Positions 15,860 to 25,806 are shown, counted from the stretch's first letter. The stretch is 36,388 nt of DNA from Gammaproteobacteria bacterium (GCA_024639825.1 JAHEGH010000005.1:56119-92506); one strand, 5' to 3'. Notes: a model not told the origin generated them from the sequence alone. Numbers and translations: made by a program.

Positions 15860-17206
15860 ATGCCTTTTATTCCTCACACCGAGAACGATACTCGGGAAAT
15901 GCTCGCGGCCATCGGTGCAAAGTCGACGGAAGACCTGTTTGACGAAATTCCGGCGGAATTGCGTATCGACTACCTGCACGAAGTGCCCGAGGCGCTTAGC
16001 GAGATGGAAATTTCGCGCCTCATGCGCGGCCGCGCGGCGATGGATGGTTCACCACTCTGCTTCATCGGCGCAGGTGCTTACGAGCACCACATCCCGACCG
16101 CTGTCTGGGATATCGCGACGCGCGGCGAGTACTACAGTGCGTATACGCCCTACCAGGCTGAGGCGAGCCAGGGTACGCTGCAGACGATCTACGAATACCA
16201 GACGATGATTACGGAGCTGACGGGTCTCGATGTCAGCAACGCCTCGTTGTACGACGGCGCGTCCGGACTGGCCGAAGCCGCGCTCATGGCGGTACGTGCC
16301 AATCGTCGCGTCAAGACCGGTCTGATCCTGCTCGCACCCGGTGTGAACCCGGTTTACGAACATGTAGCCGAAGCCATCGCCGGCAGCCAGGGTCTGACGT
16401 TCGAGTGGCTGCCCGTGGATGCGACGACCGGCAATGTCGCATTCGACCAGCTGCCAGAAGGGCGTAACCCGGTCGCCGTTGTCATGCAGCAACCGACCTT
16501 CCCCGGCACGCTCGAGGATGTCGATCGCCTGACTGACTGGGCGCATGCTGAAGGCGCGTTCGCAATTGGTATCGCTAATCCCATGACCCTGGCCCTCCTC
16601 AAGGCGCCGGGAAACTGGGGCGAGCAGGGCGTGGATATCGCCTGTGGCGAAGGTCAGCCACTGGGTGTGCCGTTGTCGTCGGGTGGACCGTATTTTGGCT
16701 ACATGACGTGCAAACAGCAGCATGTCCGGCAAATGCCTGGCCGCATCGTAGGACGCACCACCGACCTCGATGGCAACCCGGGGTTTGCCCTGACCCTGCA
16801 GGCTCGTGAGCAGCACATTCGCCGCTCAAAGGCGACATCGAATATCTGTACGAACCAGGGTCTTATGGTCACTGCGGCGACGATTTACATGTCGTTGCTC
16901 GGTGCCGAGGGCATTGCGCAGGTCGGACGCAAGTCGCACGAGAACACGGCGCGACTCGTCGACGGGCTGTGTGCCATCGATGGCATCGAGCGTCTGTACA
17001 AAGGCTCGTATTTCCATGAGGTGGCACTACGCTTCGATCGGCCCGTCGCTCCGATCCTCGAGGCGCTGGCCGCAAAGAATATTCTTGGCGGCTACGACCT
17101 TACAGGTAGCGCAGGAACCGATGCCTTACTCGTATGTGCCACGGAAACCAAGACAGATGCAGACATCGACGCCTGTATTGCCGCATTTGCGGAGGCTATG
17201 GGCTGA
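15860..17206 (+). CDS. gcvPA: Glycine dehydrogenase (decarboxylating) subunit 1
   Basis: A 448-residue N-terminal half of the two-subunit P protein. It starts [19 protein letters not shown] and shows [30 protein letters not shown] in sequence (given here in parts: [21 protein letters not shown]), [15 protein letters not shown] and SGGPYFGYM. Together with GcvPB it forms the PLP enzyme that decarboxylates glycine and loads the aminomethyl group on GcvH. Most well-known gammaproteobacteria such as E. coli have a single fused GcvP; the split form is found in other lineages. It ends one base before the Tpx-like gene starts. Confidence 0.95.
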   Translation: MPFIPHTENDTREMLAAIGAKSTEDLFDEIPAELRIDYLHEVPEALSEMEISRLMRGRAAMDGSPLCFIGAGAYEHHIPTAVWDIATRGEYYSAYTPYQAEASQGTLQTIYEYQTMITELTGLDVSNASLYDGASGLAEAALMAVRANRRVKTGLILLAPGVNPVYEHVAEAIAGSQGLTFEWLPVDATTGNVAFDQLPEGRNPVAVVMQQPTFPGTLEDVDRLTDWAHAEGAFAIGIANPMTLALLKAPGNWGEQGVDIACGEGQPLGVPLSSGGPYFGYMTCKQQHVRQMPGRIVGRTTDLDGNPGFALTLQAREQHIRRSKATSNICTNQGLMVTAATIYMSLLGAEGIAQVGRKSHENTARLVDGLCAIDGIERLYKGSYFHEVALRFDRPVAPILEALAAKNILGGYDLTGSAGTDALLVCATETKTDADIDACIAAFAEAMG

Positions 17207-17207
17207 C

Positions 17208-17738
17208 ATGTCAGGAACGATCGTCGCCAAGATCCAGTTCGAAAACGCCAGCTATCACACCTACGGTGAGTTGCCGCGCATTGGCAGTAATGCGCCGGAT
17301 GTTTCGCTCGTCAACACCAGGTTGCAGAACGTGTCGTTAGCGAACTGGATGGGCAAGCGCAAGATCATGAATATTTTTGTGAGCGTCGACACCGATGTAT
17401 GCGCGAAGTCTGTCGTCAAGTTCGACCAGTATGGCGGCGGTCGCGACGACCTTGCGCTGCTCATGGTGTCCTACGACTTGCCGTTTGCGCACAGGCGCTT
17501 CCAGAAGCAGCACCAGCTGGAACATGTCGAAGGGCTATCGGCTATTCGCCACGCCGGCTTTGGCGAGAACTACGGCGTGCAGATTATGGATGGCCCGCTG
17601 GCCGGCATGTTCTCGAGCGCCGTCATAGTGCTCGATGAGAACAATACGGTTGTACACCGTGAACACATAGAAAACATTACCGTGGAACCGGACTACGCTG
17701 CCGCTTTCCGCGCGCTGGGAATTGATATCGATGAGTGA
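17208..17738 (+). CDS. Tpx-like peroxiredoxin-fold protein lacking key active-site residues
   Basis: A 176-residue protein alignable along its length with thiol peroxidase Tpx: [51 protein letters not shown] and [13 protein letters not shown]. It keeps the peroxidatic Cys65 and Thr62, but the active-site Pro of the PxxxTxxC motif is Val58 (FVSVDTDVC). The position of the resolving Cys (SRFC in E. coli Tpx) is Gln, and the Arg expected before AVVVIDE is Ser ([10 protein letters not shown]). Cys65 is the only cysteine. It is therefore at best a one-Cys enzyme and may have another role. The ATG (17208) lies one base after the gcvPA stop, and its end overlaps gcvPB by 8 bases, so it is co-translated with the glycine cleavage P subunits. 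Confidence 0.88.
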   Translation: MSGTIVAKIQFENASYHTYGELPRIGSNAPDVSLVNTRLQNVSLANWMGKRKIMNIFVSVDTDVCAKSVVKFDQYGGGRDDLALLMVSYDLPFAHRRFQKQHQLEHVEGLSAIRHAGFGENYGVQIMDGPLAGMFSSAVIVLDENNTVVHREHIENITVEPDYAAAFRALGIDIDE

Positions 17739-19194
17739 ACTGATTTTTGAGAAGTCGCGTGGCGGTCGCCGTGCTTTTGCACAAGCGCCTGTCGAAGCCC
17801 GATCCCTGTCGATCCCCGAGCAGTTTCTGCGGGACGACCAGCCGCGATTGCCGGAAGCATCTGAGCTCCAGACGGTTCGTCACTATACGCGTCTGTCGCA
17901 GAAGAATTTCTCGATCGACACGCAGTTTTACCCGCTTGGCTCGTGCACGATGAAGTACAACCCCCGGGCCTGCAATGCGCTGGCGCTGTTGCCTGAGTTT
18001 GCGGGTCGGCATCCGCTCGGCCCGGTCAGTCACGGCCAGGGCTTCCTGACGTGTATGTATGAGCTGCAGGAGATGCTCAAGGACGTTACCGGCATGAAGG
18101 GTGTATCGCTGACGCCGATGGCTGGCGCGCAGGGTGAGCTCGCCGGTGTGGCGATGATCAAGGCCTACCACGATGCACGTGGAGATACCGAGCGCGACGA
18201 GATCATCGTTCCCGATGCTGCCCACGGCACAAACCCTGCAACCGCGACGATGTGCGGCTGTACCGTTAAGGAAATTCCGACCGGTTCCGACGGCGACGTC
18301 GACATGGACGCACTCAAGGCCGTGCTCGGACCGAAGACGGCGGGCATCATGCTGACCAACCCGTCGACACTCGGTGTTTTCGAACGTCACATCAAACTCA
18401 TTGCGGAAATGGTGCACGACGCAGGCGGCCTGCTCTACTACGACGGCGCCAACCTGAACGCGATTCTTGGCAAGGTTCGGCCGGGCGATATGGACTTTGA
18501 TGTAATCCACATGAACCTGCACAAGACGTTCTCCACACCTCATGGCGGTGGCGGACCGGGTTCCGGTGCGGTTGGTGTGAACCAGCGCCTGCTGCCCTTT
18601 ATGCCTATCCCTGTTGTCACGAAACGCGAGAAAGACGGCGAGACGTTCTTCGACTGGGCTGCAGAAGACGATATTCCGCAGAGTATCGGGCGCCTGTCGG
18701 GCTTCATGGGTAACTCGGGCGTTCTGCTGCGCGCGTACGTCTACATGCGCATGCTGGGCAGGGACGGAATGCAACGAGTTGCCGAATTCGCGACGCTCAA
18801 TGCCAACTACCTGATGGTTAAGCTGCGCGACGCCGGTTTTGAACTGGCGTTCCCGGAAAGGCGAGCGAGCCACGAGTTTATTGTCACGCTAAAACATGAG
18901 GCGAAGGACTATAGCCTGACGGCCATGGATGTCGCCAAAGCCCTGCTCGACAAGAATTATCACGCGCCGACGACCTACTTCCCGCTGCTGGTACCCGAGT
19001 GTCTGCTCATCGAGCCAACAGAAACAGAGAGCAAGGAGACGCTGGACAACTTCGTGGCTGCAATGATCGAGATTGTCCGGGCCGCAAAGGAAGACGGCGT
19101 CCAGTACAAGGAAGCACCCTACAAAATGCCGGTCCGCCGTCTCGACGATGTCAAGGCTGCCAGAGAGCTGAATCTGCGCTACAAGCCGGAATAG
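17731..19194 (+). CDS. gcvPB: Glycine dehydrogenase (decarboxylating) subunit 2
   Basis: A 487-residue C-terminal half of the split P protein. The PLP-binding lysine is K265 in [18 protein letters not shown]. Other family blocks are [35 protein letters not shown] and [12 protein letters not shown] use ATG 17731 ([14 protein letters not shown]) and not the TTG three codons earlier. It overlaps the Tpx-like gene by 8 bases. It is the last gene of the gcv operon; the lipoamide dehydrogenase (L protein) gene is not here and is usually shared from another locus. No classical terminator follows, but the REP-like palindromes at 19282-19372 could end the transcript. Confidence 0.95.
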   Translation: MSELIFEKSRGGRRAFAQAPVEARSLSIPEQFLRDDQPRLPEASELQTVRHYTRLSQKNFSIDTQFYPLGSCTMKYNPRACNALALLPEFAGRHPLGPVSHGQGFLTCMYELQEMLKDVTGMKGVSLTPMAGAQGELAGVAMIKAYHDARGDTERDEIIVPDAAHGTNPATATMCGCTVKEIPTGSDGDVDMDALKAVLGPKTAGIMLTNPSTLGVFERHIKLIAEMVHDAGGLLYYDGANLNAILGKVRPGDMDFDVIHMNLHKTFSTPHGGGGPGSGAVGVNQRLLPFMPIPVVTKREKDGETFFDWAAEDDIPQSIGRLSGFMGNSGVLLRAYVYMRMLGRDGMQRVAEFATLNANYLMVKLRDAGFELAFPERRASHEFIVTLKHEAKDYSLTAMDVAKALLDKNYHAPTTYFPLLVPECLLIEPTETESKETLDNFVAAMIEIVRAAKEDGVQYKEAPYKMPVRRLDDVKAARELNLRYKPE

Positions 19195-19281
19195 CTTATC
19201 GCCAGGTCCCATTGCCCAGTGTGACCTGTGCAGTCGCCTTGGGGCGGTGATTCTGCTGAAATAGGGAACCGCTGCGCCGCG

Positions 19282-19372
19282 GAAAATAGGTACCGGACAC
19301 CCTATTTTCGGGGACCTTGTTCTTACGAACGTGTCTAATGACCACGAAATAGGGTGTCCGGTACCTATTTTC
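19282..19372. repeat. Inverted pair of REP-like palindromic elements
   Basis: Two copies of a 28-base unit face each other: 19282-19309 begins GAAAATAGGTACCGGACACC, and 19345-19372 is its reverse complement apart from one T in a T-run. About 35 bases separate them. Each unit is itself an imperfect palindrome, with AAAATAGG at one end and CCTATTT at the other around a central GTACCGGACAC. Size, inverted pairing and place between two genes of the same strand are like REP/BIME elements mobilised by RAYT transposases. The transcript could fold into a long hairpin, so it may act as a terminator or mRNA stabiliser after gcvPB. Confidence 0.75.
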
Positions 19373-19409
19373 TATCGGGGCACGCGGCCCCGCAGCTATC
19401 AGGAAAGTT

Positions 19410-22208
19410 ATGACTCACGGCAGGATTCTCGCGGCACTCGCCGCACTGGTTATTTGTGTCCCGGTACTGGCCGACGAAGATACGGCCTGGACGGAGACAC
19501 TGGAGCGGATCTCAACAGGCGTGGTTTCGATCCGCGTCGACAGCACCCGCGCATTCGATACGGAATGGAATACCTCATCGCAAGCGACCGGATTCGTCGT
19601 CGATGCTGAGCGCGGACTGATCCTGACGAATCGCCATGTCGTGACGCCTGGCCCGGTTATCGCCGAGGCTGTGTTTCGCAATAATGAGGAAGTGCGCCTG
19701 ACGCCGGTCTACCGCGATCCCGTGCATGACTTCGGGTTCTTTCGCTACGATCCAGCCGATCTCAAGTACATAGAACCTGTCGAACTGCCTCTCGTGCCCG
19801 ACGGTGCAGGCATTGGTAAGGAGATTCGCGTTATCGGCAATGATGCCGGCGAAAAACTCTCCATCCTCGCGGGCACGATTGCGCGCCTCGACCGCCAGGC
19901 ACCCGAATACGGCCGTGGCAAATACAACGACTTCAATACGTTTTACCTGCAGGCCGCGTCGGGTACTTCGGGCGGCTCGTCGGGCTCTCCGGTCGTCAAC
20001 ATTGAGGGCGAGGTTGTCGCGCTTAATGCTGGTGCCAACAGTTCGGCCGCAAGCAGTTTCTTCCTGCCGCTGGATCGCATCGAACGCGCGTTGCGAGAGC
20101 TGCAGAAGGGAACGACAGTCCCTCGCGGCACCTTGCAGACGACTTTCCGCAGTGAACCTTACGACGAGCTCCGTCGGCTTGGATTGACGGACGAGTCAGA
20201 ACGCACCGCTCGTGAGGCAGGTCCTGCAAAGACGGGCATGCTTACCGTGGAGCAGGTCATTCCCGGCTCGCCGGCTTCGGCCGTTCTGGCACCTGGTGAC
20301 ATCCTGTTGCGTATTAACGGTGAGTTGGTGACCCAGTTTGTGCCGCTTGAGGCCATTCTCGACTCGCATGTCGGCAAGGATATCGATATCCAGCTTGAGC
20401 GCGGTGGCCGGCGCATCGATGCAAGCGTGACGGTCGATGATCTGCATGCCATTACGCCAGACGAATATATTGAGTTCGGTGATGCCATCGTCAATCGCCT
20501 GTCGTATCAACAGGCGCGTCATTACAACCGTCCTGCCGAAGGCGTATATGTGGCCAATCCCGGGTACCTGTTATCGCGTGCCGCGATTCCGCGTGGCGCA
20601 GTAATCATGGAAGTCGACGGGAAACCCGTGAACAGCCTGGATGATTTTGAGGCAGCGCTTGAGCAGCTGGCAGATGGCGAACGCACGCTCGTACGCTTCG
20701 TGAACATGGAAAACCCGCAGAACTCCACCGTGCGCCTCCTGGAAATGGACCGTGTATGGTTCCCTGCGCGGCGCTGTGTGCGCGACGACCAGCTTGGAGT
20801 CTGGCCTTGCCGTGAGCTCGCCGCCGGCCCCGTCCCGGAGCCGCCTGAAGCTAGCAGCACACGCCTGACCCGTTACAAGGACCCGATCGTTCGGTCGATA
20901 GCCCCGTCACTGGTTGTCGTAACATTTGATCTGCCGTATACGCTGTCGGGAGTTGCCGAGCGGCACTACTACGGTACCGGCCTGATCGTCGACAAGGAGC
21001 GCGGCTTCGTGCTCGTCGACCGGAACACGGTGCCGATCTCAATCGGCGATGTCACGATCACTTTTGCCGGCTCGCTCGAAGTCAAGGGCAAGGTCGAGCA
21101 ACTGCACCCGTTACACAACTATGCAATCGTTTCATACGATCCGGAGAGCATCGGTACCACGCCTGTCAAGCAAGCCAGATTCAACACCAAGACCCTGCGG
21201 CCTGGAGACGATGTGTGGGTGGTGGGCATCAAGGGTGATCATCAGCTTGTACACCAGCAAAGCACAGTCTCTTCCGTCGACCCGCTGATGTTGCCGCTGT
21301 CGCGCACACTGCGCTTCCGCGATTCAAATATCGAAGGAATTTCCCTGGTCAACGCGCCTGGAGATGTCGATGGCGTGCTGGTCAACAAGAAGGGAGAAGT
21401 GCTGGCCACCTGGTCGAGCTTCGCCATCCAGTCTGGTGGCGAGTCCTCACAGTTTAATCGCGGCGTTGGCTCCGAAGTCGCCAAACAGTTCGTCGAGATT
21501 GTACGCGAGGGGAGGCCTTTCTATTCTCTTGAAGCCGAGTTCGTCTACGCACCATTGTTTGCCGCCCGCAAGATGGGCGTGGACGAGAAATGGGTGACGC
21601 AGCTCGAGGAAAACAATCCGGTCCGCCGACGCGCGCTGAGTATCACGCGCCTGGTTGCCGGCAGCGCGGCGGCGGAGCTGCTGAAGAACGGCGATATGGT
21701 GCTGGCCATTGACGGTGACGTGGTGACCTCGTTCCGCGAACTGGAACACGCGGTGCAGAAACCGGAAGTGACGGTCACGATATGGCGGAATGGCGAGGCG
21801 CTGGAGATTCCGATTCGTACCGCCGTATTGGACGGCATAGGTATCGACAGAGCGATTTCCTGGGCGGGCGCGCTTATCCAGGATCCGCACCGGGCGATGG
21901 CAGCGCAGCGGGGTGTTTCGACTGACGGTGTGTACGTCGCCTACTTCAGCTATGGCTCGCCCGCGACGCGTTACGGACTTTGGGCCGGCCGCAGGGTTTT
22001 GGAGGTCAATGACATACCGACCCCGAATCTCCAGGCGTTCATTGATGCTGTAAAGGACATCGGGCATCGCGAATCGGTCCGTCTCAAGACGATGACGTGG
22101 AATGAGACGCCCGAGGTGATTACACTGAAGCTTGATAACCAGTACTGGCCCGCTTACGAACTCCGACGCACCGATGAAGGGTGGAGACGCACAGATCTTG
22201 GTACCTAG
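19410..22208 (+). CDS. Exported tandem HtrA-type serine protease with four PDZ domains (Nma111-like)
   Basis: A 932-residue protein with a Sec signal peptide (ILAALAALVICVPVLA). The order is: active trypsin-like domain (about 30-250), PDZ (about 275-332), PDZ (about 377-432), second protease-like domain (about 487-700), PDZ (about 740-793) and PDZ (about 839-895). The first domain has a full triad: H76 (TNRHVV), D107 (VHDFGF) and S191 (GSSGSPVV). In the second these positions are N539 (VDRNTV), N570 (LHNYAI) and V653 (GDVDGV), so it is dead. This double layout is that of yeast Nma111p rather than DegP/DegS, which have one protease domain. A role in envelope protein quality control is inferred. 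The M23-fold gene downstream overlaps its end. Confidence 0.88.
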   Translation: MTHGRILAALAALVICVPVLADEDTAWTETLERISTGVVSIRVDSTRAFDTEWNTSSQATGFVVDAERGLILTNRHVVTPGPVIAEAVFRNNEEVRLTPVYRDPVHDFGFFRYDPADLKYIEPVELPLVPDGAGIGKEIRVIGNDAGEKLSILAGTIARLDRQAPEYGRGKYNDFNTFYLQAASGTSGGSSGSPVVNIEGEVVALNAGANSSAASSFFLPLDRIERALRELQKGTTVPRGTLQTTFRSEPYDELRRLGLTDESERTAREAGPAKTGMLTVEQVIPGSPASAVLAPGDILLRINGELVTQFVPLEAILDSHVGKDIDIQLERGGRRIDASVTVDDLHAITPDEYIEFGDAIVNRLSYQQARHYNRPAEGVYVANPGYLLSRAAIPRGAVIMEVDGKPVNSLDDFEAALEQLADGERTLVRFVNMENPQNSTVRLLEMDRVWFPARRCVRDDQLGVWPCRELAAGPVPEPPEASSTRLTRYKDPIVRSIAPSLVVVTFDLPYTLSGVAERHYYGTGLIVDKERGFVLVDRNTVPISIGDVTITFAGSLEVKGKVEQLHPLHNYAIVSYDPESIGTTPVKQARFNTKTLRPGDDVWVVGIKGDHQLVHQQSTVSSVDPLMLPLSRTLRFRDSNIEGISLVNAPGDVDGVLVNKKGEVLATWSSFAIQSGGESSQFNRGVGSEVAKQFVEIVREGRPFYSLEAEFVYAPLFAARKMGVDEKWVTQLEENNPVRRRALSITRLVAGSAAAELLKNGDMVLAIDGDVVTSFRELEHAVQKPEVTVTIWRNGEALEIPIRTAVLDGIGIDRAISWAGALIQDPHRAMAAQRGVSTDGVYVAYFSYGSPATRYGLWAGRRVLEVNDIPTPNLQAFIDAVKDIGHRESVRLKTMTWNETPEVITLKLDNQYWPAYELRRTDEGWRRTDLGT

Positions 22209-23154
22209 ACGCCACACCCGCTTTTCGACAACGCTGCTGGTAACGGTAGCGTTGCTGTTCAGCGGAGTCCTGGCAGCGCAGACCATGTACAAGTACCGCG
22301 GTGAGAACGGCGAGTGGATCTTCTCCGACAGGCCGCCCGCCAGTGATCAGGAAGCGGAAATCCGGTCAATAAACTCGCGGGGTACTCGCAGCGGCCTGGG
22401 CGTGACCTATACGTTTGATGGCAGCGGCGTCACCTTGACCGCTCGCAACCAGTTCTATGCTCCTATGGAAGTCGCGATCGAGTTCGAGAGCATTGAGAAC
22501 GTCGAGTACCCGCCCTCCGGGCATCCCCTGCGCTGGCTGGTGCCGGCACGCAGCGAACTTCTGCTCCTTGAGTTGCCGTCCCTCGGCGATCCGGTTACGC
22601 CGACCGTTCGCTACCGCTACGAATACCTCCCCGGCGACCCGGCCGCTCGCCATGCTGGCGGTGTTAATTACCGCGCGCCTTTTGCCGCAGGCGCCAGTTA
22701 CCCGATCACCCAGACGTATCCGGACTCCATGACACACCTGACCCGCGACAGCATGTATGCGGTCGATATTGCGATGCCCGTCGGTACAGATATCGTGGCG
22801 GCGCGTGGCGGCGTTGTATTCGATGTGGCGAGCACCAACTTCAAAGGTGGACCCGATGTCGACGCGTACGCGGACCTCGCTAACCTGGTGCGCATCCTTC
22901 ATGACGATGGCACGTTTGCGGTCTATGCGCATCTCAACTGGAACACGATTCGTGTGCAGCCCGGTGATCGTGTGAAAACCGGGGAATACATTGCGGATTC
23001 CGGGAACACCGGATTCTCGAGCGGCCCGCATCTGCACTTCGCGGTGCAGCGCAATATGGGCATGCGGGTCGAATCCCTGCCCATTGCCTTCCGTGGCGCC
23101 GACGGGGTAGGCGTTGTGCCCGCCACCGACCAGTTATTGATGGCTTATCCCTGA
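22174..23154 (+). CDS. Exported M23-family (LytM-type) metallopeptidase with DUF4124-like N-terminus
   Basis: A 326-residue protein. After a signal peptide (TLLVTVALLFSGVLAA) comes a DUF4124-like segment (MYKYRGENGEWIFSDRPP), a beta-rich middle region, and a C-terminal M23 domain with THLTRDSMYAVDIAMPVGTD (first His and Asp), RILHDDGTFAVYAHLNW and the SGPHLHFAVQ motif. The His..Asp and HLH ligands are present, so it may hydrolyse cell-wall peptide bonds. The start is uncertain: ATG 22174 overlaps the protease gene by 35 bases and has no ribosome-binding site; TTG 22198, with GTGGAGA upstream, would give a more usual signal peptide. It overlaps the cupin gene by one base. Confidence 0.83.
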   Translation: MKGGDAQILVPRRHTRFSTTLLVTVALLFSGVLAAQTMYKYRGENGEWIFSDRPPASDQEAEIRSINSRGTRSGLGVTYTFDGSGVTLTARNQFYAPMEVAIEFESIENVEYPPSGHPLRWLVPARSELLLLELPSLGDPVTPTVRYRYEYLPGDPAARHAGGVNYRAPFAAGASYPITQTYPDSMTHLTRDSMYAVDIAMPVGTDIVAARGGVVFDVASTNFKGGPDVDAYADLANLVRILHDDGTFAVYAHLNWNTIRVQPGDRVKTGEYIADSGNTGFSSGPHLHFAVQRNMGMRVESLPIAFRGADGVGVVPATDQLLMAYP

Positions 23155-23717
23155 TGGCCTTCGAACTCGAACAGTTCATTACGGACTGCGCGGCCGCAGT
23201 CACGGATTCAGCACCAACCAAAGCCGTGAGGGAAGCTGTTGCGCGTGCCGTTGCGGACCCTCGAAGCCTGCTTCAGGCTCTGGGTGAGCCGACACGGGGT
23301 GGCATCCAGCGCCTGCATGTCTCAGATGAGCTTACGGTCCTGAACGTTATTTGGGCGCCGCGCATGACCCTGATGCCGCACAACCACAACATGTGGGCCA
23401 CCATTGGCGTATACGGTGGACGTGAAGACAATATTTTCTGGCGGCGTCTGCCAGACGATGGCAAGGGTCGCATCGAAGCGGCTGGCGCGAAGTCCCTGGG
23501 TCCCGCCGATGTGCGGCCGCTCGGTGAAGACATCATCCATTCGGTCACCAATCCGACGAGCAAGCTGACTGGAGCGATTCATGTGTACGGTGGCGACTTC
23601 TTTACCACCGAGCGCAGCGAATGGGATCCCGAGAACCTCGAGGAACGGCCGTACGACATCGACAAAAACGTGAAATATTTTGAGGACGCCAACCGGCTCC
23701 TCGAGGGCACAGACTAG
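23154..23717 (+). CDS. Cupin / cysteine dioxygenase-like metal-dependent protein
   Basis: A 187-residue cytoplasmic protein with the double-stranded beta-helix pattern of COG5553-type 'predicted metal-dependent enzymes': [39 protein letters not shown] (H76, H78) and EDIIHSV (H129), followed by [10 protein letters not shown]. The three histidines are the likely iron ligands, as in cysteine and thiol dioxygenases. The substrate cannot be told. Its ATG shares one base with the stop of the M23-like gene. Its TAG stop (23715-23717) interlocks with that of the convergent DUF255 gene through CTAG. Confidence 0.8.
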   Translation: MAFELEQFITDCAAAVTDSAPTKAVREAVARAVADPRSLLQALGEPTRGGIQRLHVSDELTVLNVIWAPRMTLMPHNHNMWATIGVYGGREDNIFWRRLPDDGKGRIEAAGAKSLGPADVRPLGEDIIHSVTNPTSKLTGAIHVYGGDFFTTERSEWDPENLEERPYDIDKNVKYFEDANRLLEGTD

Positions 23718-25759
23718 CCCGGCGGTTGATGGCTGCTTTCGGCAAGCTGGCCCGCCAGCGCTTCCCAGGACGTCACCGGCATTTCGCAATGCGTACCGAC
23801 GCAGCGATACGCAACCGTCTCGCCGTCAATGGGTTTGCGATCATCGAGCGCGCCAGGCAACCCGGCTTCATCCCGGGGGATCGCAAACACCAGCCGGCGC
23901 GGTGCATACACCTTTGCTGCCGAATCCCGCCAGCGCCCGATCTCATCTGCAGCGCCACGAATTACAATGATCTCAGGATGTTCGAGGTATTCCTCCAACG
24001 CAGTGAGCAGGCTGACATGTCCGTGTGGGTATTCCTCGATTGCTCGCCACGCCGCGCGCAGAGTGTTCTCAGCTGCGACCAGGTAGCGTGTTTCCCCAAG
24101 CAGGAAGCCAAGGCGCTGCAGCGCATACGCCGCGATGCCGTTGCCTGATGGAACGGCTTCATCCGCCAGGGGCTTGGAGCGGTGAATCAGTTGCTCACTG
24201 TCGTTGGCCGTGAACCAGAAGCCGCCATGGTCCGTGTCTTCAAAAAACTCCAGCAGCAGCTCCGCCAATTGTTGTGCGAACTCCAGGTGAGCTGAATTCC
24301 AGCGCGCCTGCAATAACTCAAGGACTGCGTCGAGCAGGAAGGCATGATCGTCGAGATAGGCTGCGAAACGTGTGTCGCCATCTTTGTGACTGGCGTAGAG
24401 GCGACCGTCTTTTATGAGTGTCTGTCGCAGAAAATCGACCGCGTCAGACGCGGCATCGATCAGGTCAGTTCGTTCGAACGCGCGCCCCGCAATGGCGAGG
24501 CCGCGGATCGCCAGCGCGTTCCAGGACGTGAGCTGCTTTTCGTCCCGACCGGGTGCAACGCGTGTTGACCTTTGCGCCAGCAGGGTTTGCTTCGCCCGCT
24601 CGATGACCGCGGCTTCGTCGTCCGTGATCTGCTCCCGCACGGTCAGGTGCCAGCGGCCTTCGAAGTTCGCATCCTGATTCAGGCCAAAGCGCCGCGCAAA
24701 GACCTCATAGGCGTCGCCAAGCAGTTCCTTCGCTTCAGATGGGTCCCATAGGTAGTACAGGCCTTCATGACCTTCGGAGTCGGCGTCGCGGGTCGCATAG
24801 AAGCCGCCATTGTCGTCGCGCATGTCCGCGAGCATCCAGTCCGCGGTCGCATTGGCTGCGTCAGCAAACAGTTTTTCGCCGGTCGCGATCGCAGCCTGCG
24901 CATAAATCGCCAGCAACGGCCCATTGTCGTACAGCATTTTTTCGAAATGCGGTATTTGCCAGTGGCGGTCGACCGAGTAGCGGTAGAAACCACCGCCGAC
25001 ATGATCGAAGAGGCCGCCTTCCGCCATGCGCGCGAGTGTCAGCGCCGCCATGAACAGGGCTTCGACGTCAGGCTCGGCAGCATTGGCCGTGGAGCGCCAG
25101 TGACGCAGCAAGCGCTCAATGGTGGTCGGGTGCGGAAACTTGGGCGCCGCACCGAAGCCGCCAAATTCACGATCAAATGTCTGTTCGAGCGTCTCGCGAA
25201 CCTTGGCAAACGGCGCGTCGTCAAGCGCCTTACCGTCGTCGGCTGGGTCAGGTTCAATGCGATTGAACACGTCCAGGATGCGTGCGCTTTGCTGGCGAAC
25301 ATCGTCGCGATTTTCAGTGTAGTAAGTGGAGATCTTCTGCAGCAGATCACCGAAGGCAGGCATGCCGTAGCGGGCTTCGTTCGGGAAATAGGTGCCGCCG
25401 AAAAACGGCCGCTGGTCGTCGCCATCCAGGAACATCGTCAGCGGCCATCCACCGCCGCGCTGCGTGATGAGCTGGTGCGCCGTCTGGTAGATCTTGTCGA
25501 CGTCGGGTCGCTCTTCGCGATCGACTTTGATGTTGACGAACATTGCGTTCATCAATTCGGCGATGGCGTCGTCCTCGAACGACTCATGCGCCATGACGTG
25601 GCACCAGTGGCACGCGGAATAGCCAATTGAGAGCAATATCGGCTTACCGGTCTCTCGGGCAAGGGCAAACGCTTCGTCGCCCCACGGATACCAGTCAACG
25701 GGGTTATCGGCGTGCTGCAGCAGGTAAGGGCTGGATTCTTTGGCGAGGCGATTTGGCAT
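23714..25759 (-). CDS. DUF255 thioredoxin-domain protein, YyaL / SPATA20 family
   Basis: A 681-residue cytoplasmic protein. It starts with the family-typical [20 protein letters not shown] (ATG at 25757-25759); the frame extends 19 codons further upstream but that part is not conserved. An N-terminal thioredoxin-like DUF255 domain (about 1-160) holds the CHWC motif (C50, C53) in [16 protein letters not shown]. The remaining 500 residues are an alpha/alpha-barrel like the six-hairpin glycosidase or N-acylglucosamine epimerase fold ([25 protein letters not shown] in parts, [21 protein letters not shown] [17 protein letters not shown]). The function is unknown in all kingdoms. It is divergent from lgt with only 47 bases between start codons. 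Confidence 0.92.
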   Translation of the reverse strand: MPNRLAKESSPYLLQHADNPVDWYPWGDEAFALARETGKPILLSIGYSACHWCHVMAHESFEDDAIAELMNAMFVNIKVDREERPDVDKIYQTAHQLITQRGGGWPLTMFLDGDDQRPFFGGTYFPNEARYGMPAFGDLLQKISTYYTENRDDVRQQSARILDVFNRIEPDPADDGKALDDAPFAKVRETLEQTFDREFGGFGAAPKFPHPTTIERLLRHWRSTANAAEPDVEALFMAALTLARMAEGGLFDHVGGGFYRYSVDRHWQIPHFEKMLYDNGPLLAIYAQAAIATGEKLFADAANATADWMLADMRDDNGGFYATRDADSEGHEGLYYLWDPSEAKELLGDAYEVFARRFGLNQDANFEGRWHLTVREQITDDEAAVIERAKQTLLAQRSTRVAPGRDEKQLTSWNALAIRGLAIAGRAFERTDLIDAASDAVDFLRQTLIKDGRLYASHKDGDTRFAAYLDDHAFLLDAVLELLQARWNSAHLEFAQQLAELLLEFFEDTDHGGFWFTANDSEQLIHRSKPLADEAVPSGNGIAAYALQRLGFLLGETRYLVAAENTLRAAWRAIEEYPHGHVSLLTALEEYLEHPEIIVIRGAADEIGRWRDSAAKVYAPRRLVFAIPRDEAGLPGALDDRKPIDGETVAYRCVGTHCEMPVTSWEALAGQLAESSHQPPG

Positions 25760-25806
25760 AGATTGCTCTATCATACCGATCTTTGAGAATTGCCGAGCAG
25801 GCTTGC

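Noticed and set aside
16049..16816. Minus-strand frame of 255 residues opposite gcvPA
   Set aside because: It is antisense to a clearly conserved gene and has no domain of its own.
16806..17207. Long upstream extension of the Tpx-like frame
   Set aside because: It reads gcvPA in another frame and is Arg/Ser-rich. The ATG at 17208 just after the gcvPA stop begins the Tpx-like similarity.
17677..18873. Minus-strand frame of 398 residues opposite gcvPB
   Set aside because: It is an Arg/His/Val-rich shadow of a gene with strong codon bias; gcvPB on the other strand has all family motifs.
21447..22292. Minus-strand frame of 281 residues opposite the tandem protease gene
   Set aside because: It is a shadow frame with no recognisable motif; the PDZ domains on the plus strand account for the coding signal.
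24767..25630. Plus-strand frame of 287 residues opposite the DUF255 gene
   Set aside because: It is antisense to a conserved gene and shows no domain or ribosome-binding site.
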